Assembly: GCA_050084985.1 (NCBI GenBank) | Contig: JBITNC010000001.1 | Coordinates: 56,110,001 to 56,174,000 of the forward strand | Source of the DNA: Nageia nagi | Taxonomy: Eukaryota > Pinophyta | Direction: 5' to 3' | DNA length: 64,000 nt | Shown: positions 34,591-45,989 of the stretch, piece by piece | How the letters are laid out: every line of letters begins with the position of its first letter | Numbering within the stretch: position 1 is the first letter of the stretch | The notes under the pieces: model-generated | The model's database searches: none | Seen by the model: the letters and a program-made list of their open reading frames with translations, nothing else | What the model was told of the DNA's origin: nothing | Program-made: the position numbers and the translations under genes

Positions 34591-36811
34591 GATAAATAAT
34601 GTAAGCATACATGTTGAATTTAAAAATATTAATCATACAAATACATGTTTGAAGTAATCAATAAATCAAATGCTTGAATTGTTAATAAGAATAATAATCA
34701 TTCATCCAATATTTTTCATCATCAAGTATAATCATAAAGAGGGAAGAGTTGAGGCTTATTTTTTTTTCTAAAATTAGGCTTTCACCTGGATGCTCGCAAG
34801 GAACCTAGGTACTACCAATCCTCAACTAGTTCATATTAGGTAGCAATATACTCTCATAAGGAGAAGGATTAACTATATTTCAAGGTTATCATATATGTTG
34901 GATTTTCCAAATTAATTATCTTGATTAAATTTTTAGTTTTTCTTCTAGGATATCAAGATAATCCTTGAATGGATGGATTGACATGTGGTATCATTACACA
35001 CATGCCTCTCCACCTATATAGAATTAAATCCATACCAACAAAGAACTTAGGAAAAATTAATAAGTATAGACTTCTCACCACTTAGATTGTTAGATTAAAA
35101 GGGTCTAGTCTGCCTTATCCTCACCTCGCGGCTCCTTAAATAAATCATGTTACAAAATAAATATGAAAATGTATTCATTTTAGGGTAATAATTTTCAATA
35201 TTTATGTACTTTATAAATATATAAATGTGCAAAACAAATAAAGTGCTTTCAAAAAAGAAACTATATCCAACATCATCCATAAGTAGGAGCAAAAAAACTA
35301 ATAGGTTTTGTTACAACCCCTAATGGATCTCTTTACAAAGATTCATTAATTTTAAGTAACAAAAAATGAGCCTAAGATTTCAATAGATTTTGTTACAACC
35401 CCTAATGGATATCTTTACAAAGGTTCATTAATTTTAAGTAACAACAAATGAGCCTAAGAGTCTAATGAGTTTTGGTACAACCCCTAATGGATCTCTATAC
35501 AAAGGTTCATTATCAAAATTAAGGAATTCTCCTCCTTGTTACTTGAAAATTGAGCTTAAAATAATTCCTTATTTGCAATTTACCATCAAAAAATTCATAG
35601 GCAAAAATAAACTTAAATAAACTTTAGACTTTAAATGGTAATTAATGCAACCTTTAGCTCATACTATTTTGTTTTTTTTTAAATGAACAATATAAATATA
35701 AAAAGCTCTCTAAAAAAATGCATACATGTAATTTTTATTTTTTTTAAATGCATGCATGTAATTTTTAATTTTTTTAAATGCATGCATGCAATTTTTATTT
35801 TTTAAAAATGCATGCATCTAATATAAAGTTCTCTAAAAAAAATATGTGCATGTAATTTTTATTTTTAAAAAATGCATGAATGTAATATAAAGCAAAATGC
35901 ATGCATGTAATATATTTTAAAAAATTCATGCATGTAATATAAAGCTCTCTAAAAATTCCATGCATGTAATATAAAGCTCTCTAAAAAATGCAAGTATGTA
36001 ATATAAAGCTCTCTAAAAAATGTATGCATGTAATTTTTATTTTTTAAAATGCATGCATGTAATTTTTATTTTTTTAAAATGCATGCATGTAATATAAAGC
36101 TCTCTAAAAAATTCATGCATGTAATATATGTAAAAAAATGCATGCATGTAATATAAAGCTCTCTAAAAAATGCATGCATGTAATTTTTATTTGTAAAAAA
36201 TGCATGCATGTAATATAAAACTCTCCAAAAATGCATGCATGTAATTTGTATTTTTAAAAAATGCATGAATGTAAAATAAAGCTCTCTATAAAATGTAGGC
36301 ATGCAATTTTATTTTTACAAACATATTAGTATTGTAAAAAAAATTGCAATAATAGCATTATAGTAAAAAAAATTGCAATACTTTTAACCATATCTATACT
36401 AATTAAAAACTTGCAAATTTAAGCTATAATAACACATTATTGCTATATTTAATCAAATTTACTCAAAATTTGTAATTAACATATTATTGCTACACATTAA
36501 GCAATTATACTTAAAAAAATTGCAACTAACAAACTATTGTTAGTAAAAAATAATACATAGCAATAGCATAAAAATTGAATTAATATGTTAGTATAAAAAA
36601 ATAATAATGATATATTATCTACTTTGAACAAATTTTGCTAAAAAGATTTTATAATCAAAGAACCCAAATGGTTAGTAATATAAGCAAAATTTGACAAAGA
36701 ACATGGTAGGAGGAAGATTATACCTTCAAGCCTTTTTTTGCCTCAACAAAGTAGATGGAGAAAGAAGAGGAATGCACCTTCAAGGATGTTGAAGATAAGC
36801 CTCTAAGAATG
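34591..36811 (-). other. Long leader of copia copy 2
   Basis: About 2.2 kb between primer site and gag. The block 34770-35260 is shared by all five copies. Its antisense frame is interrupted here. Repeated AACCCCTAATGGATCTCTTTAC units at 35315-35515 occur three times (also twice at 11360-11480). The ATGCATGC array follows. Confidence 0.65.
35690..36310. repeat. ATGCATGC-rich tandem array in the copia leader
   Basis: Roughly 18 units of about 30-35 bp, alternating between ATGCATGCATGTAATATAAAG and CTCTCTAAAAA forms, and ATGCATGCATGTAATTTTTA forms. It occurs only in copy 2. The self-complementary ATGCAT core recurs in almost every unit. Confidence 0.8.
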
Positions 36812-36823
36812 GCTCTGATACCA
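36812..36823 (-). other. Primer binding site of copia copy 2
   Basis: GCTCTGATACCA is the exact complement of TGGTATCAGAGC, the initiator-Met tRNA primer site, two bases from the LTR. Confidence 0.9.
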
Positions 36824-36825
36824 GT

Positions 36826-37298
36826 TGATGAAATCAATCCATTCTAAATTAATCTTTAATTTACCAATATCTCAAGAAAGCACTTATAACATCAACATAA
36901 TAACACAAGTCAATCTCACAAATAACACATATAAAGTGGTTCCTCCTTCTTTGGGAGTACATCCACCAACTAATATATTCTTATTCTCAAGGATCTCTCT
37001 TACATAATCTCTCCTCTCTCTCCAAACCCCAAACCTAGAGCAAAGCTTTCTTTACAATTGTACTATATGAGAGGAAGAGATGGGGTGTGGGGGGTACCTC
37101 TTTATTTATAAGAAGAAATCCACTCTTTAACCTAAGAGTAAGGTTAAAGATATTTCTATATTTAATTCCATTTCTATATTTAATCCCCTTACTATTTTTA
37201 TTCCCTCAATGCTTTAAGGTATCTAAATATACTTTAAGCATTAAGTGAATTTATATTAAAGAGAAATATTACACAATATTACATTACAAATTCTAACA
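36826..37298 (-). repeat. 5' LTR of copia copy 2 (473 bp)
   Basis: In element sense TGTTAGAATTTGTAATG to TTTCATCA. It is bounded outside by AACTT, the target duplication. Confidence 0.9.
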
Positions 37299-37517
37299 AA
37301 CTTGTTAGAAAATGACCAAGATGATGGTCAAACCTTGAAAAATGGTAGGCATGCATATACTCATTACAAAGGTCTATTTGAAAACTATTCAATGCAAGAA
37401 GAATCAAATCAATTATATTTCTCTACAAAAATATATGTCTTTCCAAAGAGTTAGAAATGTAAGTTGAGGTTTGATCTTCAACTTCAAATGGTCTTTGATT
37501 AAGCTCATATTCTAACA
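37299..37517 (-). repeat. 5' LTR of the split element, right part
   Basis: It continues the LTR broken at 29273 and matches 25976-26207. In element sense the LTR starts TGTTAGAATATGAGC at 37517. Confidence 0.8.
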
Positions 37518-39900
37518 ATTTTTATTTTCAACTTCTAAAATATAAATGAAGGCAAATAAATGTATTCATAACTCATATTAAGATAATAAATAACACAATG
37601 TACCTCAATAATGAGTATGAGATATATCATAATATAACTTAATTAGTTCTGAATAGTAATGGTGATGGTTAATTAGAACCTAACCAAAAAAGGTGATAAT
37701 AAGTGATACTTTATGTAGTCAAAAGTAACAAAATGAATCCTTACAATGAACTTCTCATTATGGGTATCCTTTACTCTAGATACCATATGGTATGATAAAA
37801 ATCTTCATAGATAACTTTTCATTATGGCTACCCTTTTCCCTAAGTACTATTGGGATGCCTTGAAATCTTCATAATAAACTTGTTATTACAAGTACCCTTT
37901 GCCATAAGTACCATTGGGGATTATAAAACGCATATGAACTTTGACATCATGTGAGGATGAGAACATTTGTAAATAGAAAAATTTTAAAATCATGTGAACA
38001 TTTGATCCTAATAACTTTATAGAACATTTAAAATCATGTGACTATGAGAATTTGAAAAACCTTTGAAAATATAACAATGTAAGTAAAAATAAAAAGATGA
38101 AATGAGAGAACTTTCTTTCAAGTGTTTGAGGACATGGCCCTAGGTTTTTTTCTTTTGATAAATACCTTTAGTTGATATTTTCCCTTCATATTAATACTAT
38201 GAGACATTTGCAACCCAAAAACCCTACTCTGTGATGCTTTTACCTTATGACATTCAAATCTAAAATGTTGAATTTTTCATCTAATTTTATCTAAGAAACC
38301 TAAGAAATATTTTGATTTATCCTTTAAAACTATAGGGGTAATGCTACCAATAGCACTGATGCTAGTGTACATTGATCTTTTGATGTAAAATATTTTTATC
38401 GAACATATTGTCATGCCATGGAGATGTCATAGGTGTGATCTGAGATGAAATGGTGTTGAATTATCTTTAAAATTATGTTTATCTTAAAAACTTATATCAT
38501 ATTTTTGGTTTAAAAGTTTTAGAATTATTTTCATTTACCATTTGTAATATTGTATATCATGGTGTGAGAACTCTAAGTCTTTTTCAAGATATAAGCCTAT
38601 TGTGAAAGTTATATAGATTTTGTGGTTTATCTATCCTATGTGTTTATGTGATTTTAAGTCATGGACATAAGGATATTGGAGAAGGTTGGTCACTAGGCCT
38701 AACTTTTATGATCAAATCCTTATTCAACTCATGTAATGAGTATCTAAGGACCTAATGTTATATTTTAAACCTTATTTCATGGTGAATTTCAAGTTTGTTT
38801 GAGGAAAGACTGATGAAATCAAGTTTAAATATCAATATCATATCAAACCTTATGTCTTGGATATTTTTGTATTTAGGCTAGTTTATTTAGGATAAGATTA
38901 CTTTTGAACCCATTTTTATGTGTATGATAACTTTCATCTTGTTTTTCTCAAAGATGACCAATGTTAGTGTTAGGATGGATTGCTTCCCAATGTTGATTTT
39001 GAGAGTACAATGAGGGAACCCTTTATATTCTAAGGAAATTTCTATATATATAAAATTTAAAAAGTGAAGTAATTAAACAATAAATACTAACACTATATCT
39101 ACATAGACTAAAATGGTCAAATAATTAAATAAATTATATTCAAGGAGAAATAATGATTATGCTTTACCAATATCAAGATTAGATACTCACATGTTGTACT
39201 TACCTATGATAATGAATAAACTATTTATCATGAATGCATAAGAAAAAATAAAGATACACCAAAAACTTTGAGTCTTGATCCCTTAGGAAATTACTATTTA
39301 TGGTTTTCCCTAATACAAAATGGTTTGTTTGCAGTCTAAACATGGTTTGTTGGAAATCCTCTTTCAAAATATCGATGCACCCAGATCAAGATCATAGCTT
39401 TGCTAACCTATAAGAATATTACTTCATGTATGATAAAGATATTATAGCTCATGTAATATAGCTAGGGTATCCAAATTACAATCTTGATAAGGTAGTGTTA
39501 AAGAACACCTAAGGGGGTATATGCCACTATCAAGTATTACAATATATTTTACCAAATCTATCTTAATAGTGGACTTATGTGGATCTCCATTATATAGGTA
39601 GCTTGATAATGATTAACCCACTCCTTGGGCCATGTGTTACCTACAAACAAGACACACATTAGTCCACTATTCTTGATTATAATGATTTTAAATAAATTAA
39701 CTTAATAATAACTTTTATTTGATTTTAAATCAAACATAAATCAAATTTATGTTACTATAGAAATAATCATATTTTTTCTTTATTCATATAAGTAATGATG
39801 CAAAATAAAAAAATTTCTAATATAATTATGCATACTTATCTATTCATCTTTGATTTTTGCAAGTTTCATCAAATTTTGTAGTTCTAGAGCCATGGAGAAA
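37518..39900. other. Unassigned sequence with a short tandem repeat
   Basis: 37748-37935 holds three units of about 63 bp (ACTTCTCATTATGGGTA, then a CCTTT--CTAAGTACCAT-like part). The remainder shows no gene or repeat I can name. Confidence 0.5.
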
Positions 39901-39944
39901 TATTTGGCAAACCATTAGCACTTGATTTGGAGATCTAATCTTTA

Positions 39945-40142
39945 ATGAGCTTGTTAAGGAGTGAAGGTGTGGGGTATTTACTTGAGGCTTCATATGTATG
40001 TGTGAATAAACATATGTTGATAGATTTATTTGAGTTGTGGTTCAACGTTAGGATGGTCATCCTTCATAATTCAAATTCTTTCTTCAAAATAATAAAGAAT
40101 TTAACCATATTTACACCTTTTGAACTCATTTTCATTTTTTAA
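39945..40142 (+). pseudogene. Possible PMD-like start fragment
   Basis: A 65-codon frame begins MSLLRSEGVGYLLEASYVCV, followed by NKHMLIDLFELWFN. The spacing of Gly-Leu-Leu, Tyr, Leu-Leu and the Leu-x-x-x-Trp resembles the N-terminal lead of PMD proteins (compare DMLIALMERWDP at 6091-6354). The expected F-H and GE-TITL motifs do not follow. This could be chance. Confidence 0.25.
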
Positions 40143-41100
40143 ATTTGATCTTATACTAAAATTTGTACAAATCTACCTAGACTAGTGCCTTATCCATATA
40201 AAATTGCGTAAATCTATAACAAAGTATGAAAAGATTTTAAAAGAAAATAATGAACTATAATTAAACAACTCAACTTAAATATTGTAATTGAATTACTTAA
40301 TATATATAATGAAAAAGGTAACATTATGACATTCAAAACTTGAAAAATCATAAAGTAATAACAAAAATATGATATAAGACATGATTTCAAAAGAAACTAG
40401 GATTTCATTAATATTTCAAAATATACAAGGTCCCTGAGGATTTGTTAAAAATTATAAATTTTCTAAAATAATGTATCAAAACTATATAATCTTTTATTCT
40501 AATATAGAATCATAAATAGTACTCCTAGCTTTGTAATTCCATACTCAGAAAGATTCTCAGTAGTGAAAAACTCCATGATATTCATGACTTGTAATAAAGG
40601 AAGACAAGTGTTGAATAGGGTTTGTATAAAAACATAAGAAAATAACCTGATGAAACTTCAAAACTCAAAATATTCCTAGATAAAATGAGATTTGATGTTT
40701 CTAGAAATTGTTATCTCTTCCTTTATATTCCTATGTATTTTGGTATAAAAAAAAATGAAAGCTGACAAAGAAAACAACTAGTATAAATTTAACCTATAAT
40801 AACTATATTTGTTTAAATTTTCAAAAATGTTTTGGTGAAAGTATTAACCATACTCCTTTTCTAACTCAACTCACTATTATACTATGAAATGTATCCAGAC
40901 AAATATGGTACTAGATAAACTAGTAATCTCAATAACCATTTGTTCAACTTCTTCTAGATGAAATTATGTAACTAAAATAATTTGATTAAACTTACACACC
41001 ATCCCATATAATTCTTTTAAGGCCTCCCTTAATCCTTTATAAAACTCAATTGAATCAAAATTTGATTCTTAATAAGCCTTTACAAGTAAATGTTCCTCAC
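40143..41100. other. Unassigned AT-rich sequence
   Basis: No gene, RNA or repeat recognised. Confidence 0.4.
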
Positions 41101-41109
41101 TAATCTTAT

Positions 41110-41435
41110 AAATGATGGGAATCTAATAAGGCATCCATCATCTATCAAAACTAGCCTTTTACTTTAGTAAAAGTGAGCTCCCACATAGGAATATACCTCA
41201 TATAGTTAGTCATCTTATGAGATTCAATTAGTGATTGACCTACTTCCCATAACTTCATATAATTTTTCTTAAATTTATCAAATATACCTTCCATGTTTTC
41301 AAAGGTTTATACAATGATATGAAATTTCTCATCTATCTCATTAAGAGATATTTGAACACTCCCTAGAGAGGTATAAAACTTTATCAATATTGGAAGCCTA
41401 TCCATCAGATATCCTTTTATCTCATCCTTGAAATC
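41110..41435 (-). pseudogene. Decayed reading frame of unknown family
   Basis: On the minus strand a frame with one stop (probably once Gln) runs about 90 codons: DEIKGYLMDRLPILIKFYTS, then SLNEIDEKFHIIV, TFENMEGIFDKFKKNYMKLW and ESHKMTNYMRYIPMWELTFT. It looks like a helical, charged protein. I do not recognise the family. It lies just left of an LTR scrap and may be transposon-derived. Confidence 0.4.
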
Positions 41436-41534
41436 ACATAAAATTCTAATAATACCCTAAGTAAAGGAAGAATTTGGTAAACTATGATAATAAAAAAGGT
41501 ATATCATCAACTTCTGATATGATTCCCTTAAATC

Positions 41535-41790
41535 TATTAGAATACAAGCCAACTAGACTTGTTTGAATGTTGAAATTCAAGCCAAGTGGACTTGTTTGAT
41601 AGATAAATCATCTTTGGGAAGGTATACATTTTTATAAATATATATAATTGATTTGATTTATTTTTCATTGGATGACCCCCTATGATACCTTTCCAATGAG
41701 TATATGCATGCCTACCTTCTCCAAATATTTGACCATCATCTCAACTATTTTTTACAAATTATCCATTCTCTACCCAAAAATGCAATCCTA
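41535..41790 (+). repeat. LTR fragment of the split-element family, opposite strand
   Basis: It begins TATTAGAATACAAGCC like the LTR start at 37517 (minus strand). It carries the reverse complement of the ATGCATATACTCATT and CCTTCCCAAAGATGAT words found at 26020-26120 and 37345-37450. Confidence 0.5.
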
Positions 41791-42104
41791 GTCGCATTTC
41801 ATCTATCCCAAACATGGGATCCATCATATTTCAACCTAAATGCAATAGGTAAAATTTTAAGACATTGATCCAAAATGGACCTATAAATCCCAAGCAAATT
41901 TCCCAAAATAATGTAAATTGTTGGGCAATTTTTGAATAGTTTTACAAAATAGATGTAAAAACTTGGTGAAATTGTTTTAGTTTAAAAAATCATAGTAAAT
42001 TTTTGAATGCATAAACCATTTATTATATAAAACTTTGTATATATATATACATTAAATGATTAAAATTTGAGTACAAAGTAGTCTTTCCACCATGGATGAT
42101 ATCT

Positions 42105-42453
42105 GCAGAGGAAATGCTCCCTACCCAACTGCAAAGGAAATGCTCTGTACCCAACTGTAAAGGAAATGCTCCCTACCTAGTTGCAGAGGAAATGCTCCCT
42201 ACCTAGTTGTAAAATAAATGTTCCCTACTTGGCTAAAAAATAAATTCTTTCTATCTAGATACAAAGGAAAAGGTCCCTACCCAGCTATAGAGGAAAAGGT
42301 CCCTACCCAAATGCATAGGAAATGCTCCCTACCTAGTTGTAGAAGAAATGATCCCTACTTGATTGTAGATGAAGTGCTCCCTACCCGGTTGCAGAATAAA
42401 TGCTCCCTACCTAGATGTAGAGGAAATGCTCTCTACCCAGTTGTAGTGGAAAT
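42105..42453. repeat. 26 bp minisatellite, about 13 copies
   Basis: The unit is about TGCTCCCTACCTAGTTGTAGAGGAAA, with GC content well above its surroundings. The plus-strand frame across it is an artefact, because 26 is not a multiple of three. It ends about 40 bp before a polypurine tract. Confidence 0.85.
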
Positions 42454-42490
42454 ATAGTTTCAATACAATTATTTGGTGGCATGGTATCAT

Positions 42491-42503
42491 CCAAATGGGG
42501 GAG
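42491..42503 (+). other. Polypurine tract of a plus-strand copia
   Basis: CCAAATGGGGGAG lies directly left of the LTR-like segment that starts near 42506. Confidence 0.55.
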
Positions 42504-42505
42504 TT

Positions 42506-43224
42506 TGATATGTATATATATGCTAACTTGTAAGTGGCTATTTAGGAAGATTTTTTTTTTAATATAATTTCAAGATAAATGACCTAAATTAAGTTTAGAA
42601 AAAAGGGCTAATATATTTGAAATCATATTGAAAGTTCAACTACATAGGTCAAGAATATAATTTTTTTTATAAAATTTGGCTCTAGGGTGGGACCCACCAT
42701 GCATTATACTAGTTAAATCAAAAAATAAAAATCCAAAATTATAGCCTTGATTTGCTAATTCAACCCTTAAAATTTTCCCTTAAATGCAACCATGTTTCAC
42801 TAAACATGATCATGTTTTAGTAATGATATTTTTAAGCATTACACTTTTTCCAATTTTGTATCTTTTCATATTTTGTTCATTTCTTTTCCAATTTCTTCAT
42901 ATTTCAGTTGTTATGTTTCCTGTTGGATGTTATATGTTTAGTTATTAGCTTTCCCATGTAATTAGGTTTACAAGATTGGATTATATTGGATTGTTAGTTT
43001 GTATCTTAGTTTGAGAGGCCAAGTGAGTATGATGTTTTGGTTGAGGGTTCCTCAAATAACTCCATTCCATATTGTAACTATCTAATTCTACTATTAATAT
43101 ATCCAGTTCCATTATGAGTTTTCTCTATTGTTGATCATATTTATGAGATTGTATTTCCTGCATTTTTGAATATTGATAAATGTATGAATGTTTGAGTTTA
43201 TTTAATCTATTCAAATTCTTCATC
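42506..43224 (+). repeat. Copia-type LTR, plus strand
   Basis: The segment runs from TGATATGTATATATATGC to TTCATCCA. A polypurine tract lies on its left and a primer site (43225-43236, CAGTATTAGAGC) on its right, so internal sequence flanked it on both sides. That fits tandem elements sharing one LTR after recombination. It contains TTAGGTTTACAAG and GTTTGAGTTTATT-type copia LTR words, but no second copy is in the window. Confidence 0.5.
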
Positions 43225-43600
43225 CAGTATTAGAGCTACTAAAATTAGAGCTGGTTTGATTTGATGGGTTTGAGAAAGCTTGTTAGATTAGAGAGTTAAA
43301 GTAAACTTGTAGCGATCTTATCAGAGCTAATAATATTAGAGCTAGTTTGATTTTATGGGTTTGATAAAGATTGGTAAATTGGAGAGTTAGAGTAAACTTG
43401 TAAGGATCTTGGAAATAATTTTATAAAATTATTTTTTGGTTGATTTCCATAGATGTTTCATATTTCTCTAATGTAATGGCTATCAACACTAACTTCTTGC
43501 CACTACCAGAACTTGATGGGAAGCATTTTAATTTTTGGAGCATAAAAATGGATACATTGTTGATGGATAAATTCCTAAGGAAAATATGTTGAATATGGGT
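43225..43600 (+). pseudogene. Copia leader and gag start, plus strand
   Basis: After the primer site (decayed TGGTATCAGAGC), a leader with a duplicated GAGCTRGTTTGATTT segment leads to ATG at 43476. The frame from there reads MAINTNFLPLPELDGKHFNF and WSIKMDTLLMDKFLRKI before a stop, matching the N-terminus of copia gag (F-D-G-x-N-Y-x-x-W-S-x-K-M). Nothing further of this element follows. Confidence 0.65.
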
Positions 43601-43779
43601 ATGTTGAACTGAAATATTGGAGTTCTCTTTAAGGAGAGGAAATAAGATTAAAAAAAAAGGAATAGCATTTAAAGTTTTTTTTCTCTTCTATATATTAGAA
43701 AAAGGATGAAGAATATTTTTCCACTTCTTATAGGTTGTAGGAAAACTTTGGGAGCATGAAAAACATTATCTATAACCAT

Positions 43780-44600
43780 AATATGCTTATAGCATGCTCA
43801 GATCCTCACATACAAATTAAAAAATGAAAATAACACCACTATGTTAACCCATTAAATTGTATATGTGAATTGATAATTGAATGAATACTAAAACAATAAT
43901 GGATATAATCAATCTCATCCACACACACAATAAAACTAACATAATGATTTACTATGTTTCACCCAATGTGGGTTAATCTTGCATGAAATGGGAGAACTTC
44001 TCTTATATTTTCTATAGAGAATTACAATATTTACATGTACAATGGAGATTACCACCAAAATTATTGAAATACACCTCCTACAAACCTCTACAATACTCCT
44101 ACATAATTAGAGAATCTATTATAATAGAGAATGATCAATTTTATAGGATGACTCTTGGTACTCCTTCCAAAATCCTCTCTAACTCTTCCAACCCCTCAAC
44201 AATGAAGAAGAAAACTACAAATAGATTCAAAATTGTCAACTAAGGATGATTCCTATCCAAAATTATCTAACTTTTAGAATGACCTCATCCCTTCAATTTA
44301 TCACCAAATGCAATCCAAACCTATAATGTGGATGCCTTGAAAACCTCTATCAGCACGGTGTTGACACTAGCCTTCCTATGAAATCATACCACTAGATTTC
44401 AAACTTTAGCTAATATTAAAGGATAATAACCTATGGGATAGCTCATCAACAAGCACTTTGGAAGAATCTTGCAAATGATAATTAAATAAATGTTAGCAAA
44501 TCCCTAATAAAGGAAGAACAATCATGAACATGCATAGAAGTTGGTCTCTTATGTAGCTATATTAACCAAGATATCTTCTTTCCTATTTATTGTATTTCAT
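43780..44600 (-). repeat. Extra gypsy LTR copy
   Basis: 43785-44050 aligns with 44715-44990 (TAGCATGCTCAGATCCTCAC, later GATTTACTATGTTTCACCCAATGTGG). It is a second LTR of the gypsy element next to it, perhaps solo or from a tandem copy. The right part is more diverged. Confidence 0.5.
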
Positions 44601-44714
44601 CTCATTAAAGACATTTTTGCATGTCCATTTATGTCTCTTGTCATCTAGTCCCATCCAAAGTTATCAATGAAGACATAACCACTTGGATCACATCCACTGA
44701 TCTGTAATCATCAA

Positions 44715-45440
44715 ATTTTTATAGCATACTTAGATCCTCACTTATAGATTCAAATAAAAATACATTCATCATTATGAGATCATACAAATTGCATATAAAT
44801 TTGAAAATTGCACAATATAAATCACAATCTAGCAATCTCAAACACACATCAAGATCAACACAATGATTTACCCTAGTTCACCCAATGTGGTCTAAACTAG
44901 CATGGAATTGGAGCCTTCTCTTCTCATTTTCTATGGACATTAAAATATTACATATATAGAAATACCATCAACATAATGGCAATACAATCTCCTACATTTA
45001 CTGCAATCTACTATAGTAAGAAGAAAATACAATCTCAAAACTACAACAATTATAGAATGACTCTTGGTTTTCCTTCAAGCTATTACAATTCTAAAATCCC
45101 AAAACTCTATAATCCTCCATGAGAATCAAGAATGAGATACACCATTAAATAAGCCTCTAGAATACTTTGAAATGTTGACCAAGAAACTTAAAATGCTTAA
45201 TCTCCTAAAATAACATTATCTCTTGAAATGTCCCTATTGACTCATCAAGGTGCATGCTATTAGAGACCTAAAAATGAATGCCAAATAACTTCAAACTTTG
45301 GTCTTTGGTATGTATCCAATAACATATACCTCTAGAATGAGTACTTCTCCTACAAAGATAACTTAACACATGATCCAATTCAGATCATACCTCCCTAATG
45401 GAGAAGCATTTGGTCCTACAAATGCATAGATGATGATACA
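44715..45440 (-). repeat. 3' LTR of the gypsy element
   Basis: It lies directly after the end of the integrase frame. In element sense it would start TGTATCATCATC at 45440, after a weak purine run (AAAGGTCAAGAGTTGGG). It shares its distal half with 43785-44050. Confidence 0.55.
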
Positions 45441-45486
45441 ACTACCCAACTCTTGACCTTTCCATCCACTTGACTTTATTAGGCTT

Positions 45487-45885
45487 CTATCCTTTCAATC
45501 CAACCAACCATAACTCTATGTCACCTCTTCTTGTAACATGAACCTTCTTTTCTAATATGAAATCCTCTTTGAGTTCATCCATAGTATTAGGAGCTAAGTG
45601 ATCAATAGATGGCAATATCTGATCCAAACTTACTTCATCTTCAGTCAACATAGATGGCTCATACAATTTCAAATGCTCAATATTCACAACTGAATAGATG
45701 TTCATATATATCAAAAGATTCAATCTAAAAGCATTCTCACTTACTTGCTCCATAATCTCAAATGGTCCATATCTTATAGGTTTCAATTTCTTGGCTGATC
45801 CTTGCAACCTTTTCTTACTAAAATGTATCCAAACATGGTATCCCACATGAAACTTATGGTCAACTCTATATTTTTCATGTCTCAT
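45487..45885 (-). CDS. Gypsy integrase C-terminal segment (132 open codons)
   Basis: This is the longest open frame of the window. It reads YRVDHKFHVGYHVWIHFSK, RLQGSAKKLKPIRYGPFEI, then FRLNLLIYMNIYSVVNIEHL. That is the GPY/F-type region after the integrase core of gypsy elements (KL-x-P-x-x-x-GPF, NVFHVSxL). A tail VHVTRRGDIELWLVGLKG resembles the chromodomain-like end of chromoviruses. In the intact element this region would contact DNA and guide integration. It is part of a broken gene, so the ATG is not a true start. Confidence 0.75.
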   Translation of the reverse strand: MRHEKYRVDHKFHVGYHVWIHFSKKRLQGSAKKLKPIRYGPFEIMEQVSENAFRLNLLIYMNIYSVVNIEHLKLYEPSMLTEDEVSLDQILPSIDHLAPNTMDELKEDFILEKKVHVTRRGDIELWLVGLKG

Positions 45886-45989
45886 CTTGTACTTGGCTTG
45901 GCTTGTTTCAAGTTTCCCTCGGGCTTTTAAATGAATTTGCCTAATCTTTTCAACAAATTTTTCATCTTGCTTTTCCTCTTTATCTAATG

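Larger units (their letters stand above)
29274..37298 (-). mobile_element. Complete Ty1/copia element, copy 2 (8025 bp)
   Basis: It has both LTRs (29274-29739 and 36826-37298), an exact 5 bp target duplication AACTT (29269-29273 and 37299-37303), primer site, polypurine tract and a full though decayed gag-protease-integrase-RT-RNase H order on the minus strand. It is the best reference in the window for copies 1, 3, 4 and 5. Two features are odd: a leader of about 2.2 kb before gag and about 1 kb of untranslated sequence after RNase H (29749-30780). Confidence 0.9.
25464..37517 (-). mobile_element. Non-autonomous LTR element with unknown reading frames, split by copia copy 2
   Basis: The direct LTRs are 25464-26207 and 28761-29273 plus 37299-37517; the second is interrupted by an 8 kb copia. 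Without that copia, the interior is 26208-28760, about 2.55 kb. On the minus strand a decayed primer site (TTTGGTATCAAATCTAGG, 28743-28760) follows the 5' LTR and a clean polypurine tract (AAGGGGAAGAA, 26208-26218) precedes the 3' LTR. Outer flanks GTTTT (25459-25463) and ATTTT (37518-37522) make a plausible target duplication. No gag or pol family is recognised inside, although several frames are open. Confidence 0.8.

Noticed and set aside
36066-36302. 78-codon minus frame with repeated MHAFF words
   Set aside because: Translation of the ATGCATGC array in the copia leader.
35690-36310. Regular repeats considered as a CRISPR array
   Set aside because: No constant repeat with unique spacers, units vary in length, and the context is a plant retrotransposon.
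42218-42457. 79-codon frame with repeated KCSLP and RCRGN words
   Set aside because: Created by the 26 bp minisatellite, whose length shifts frame each unit; not a Cys-rich peptide gene.
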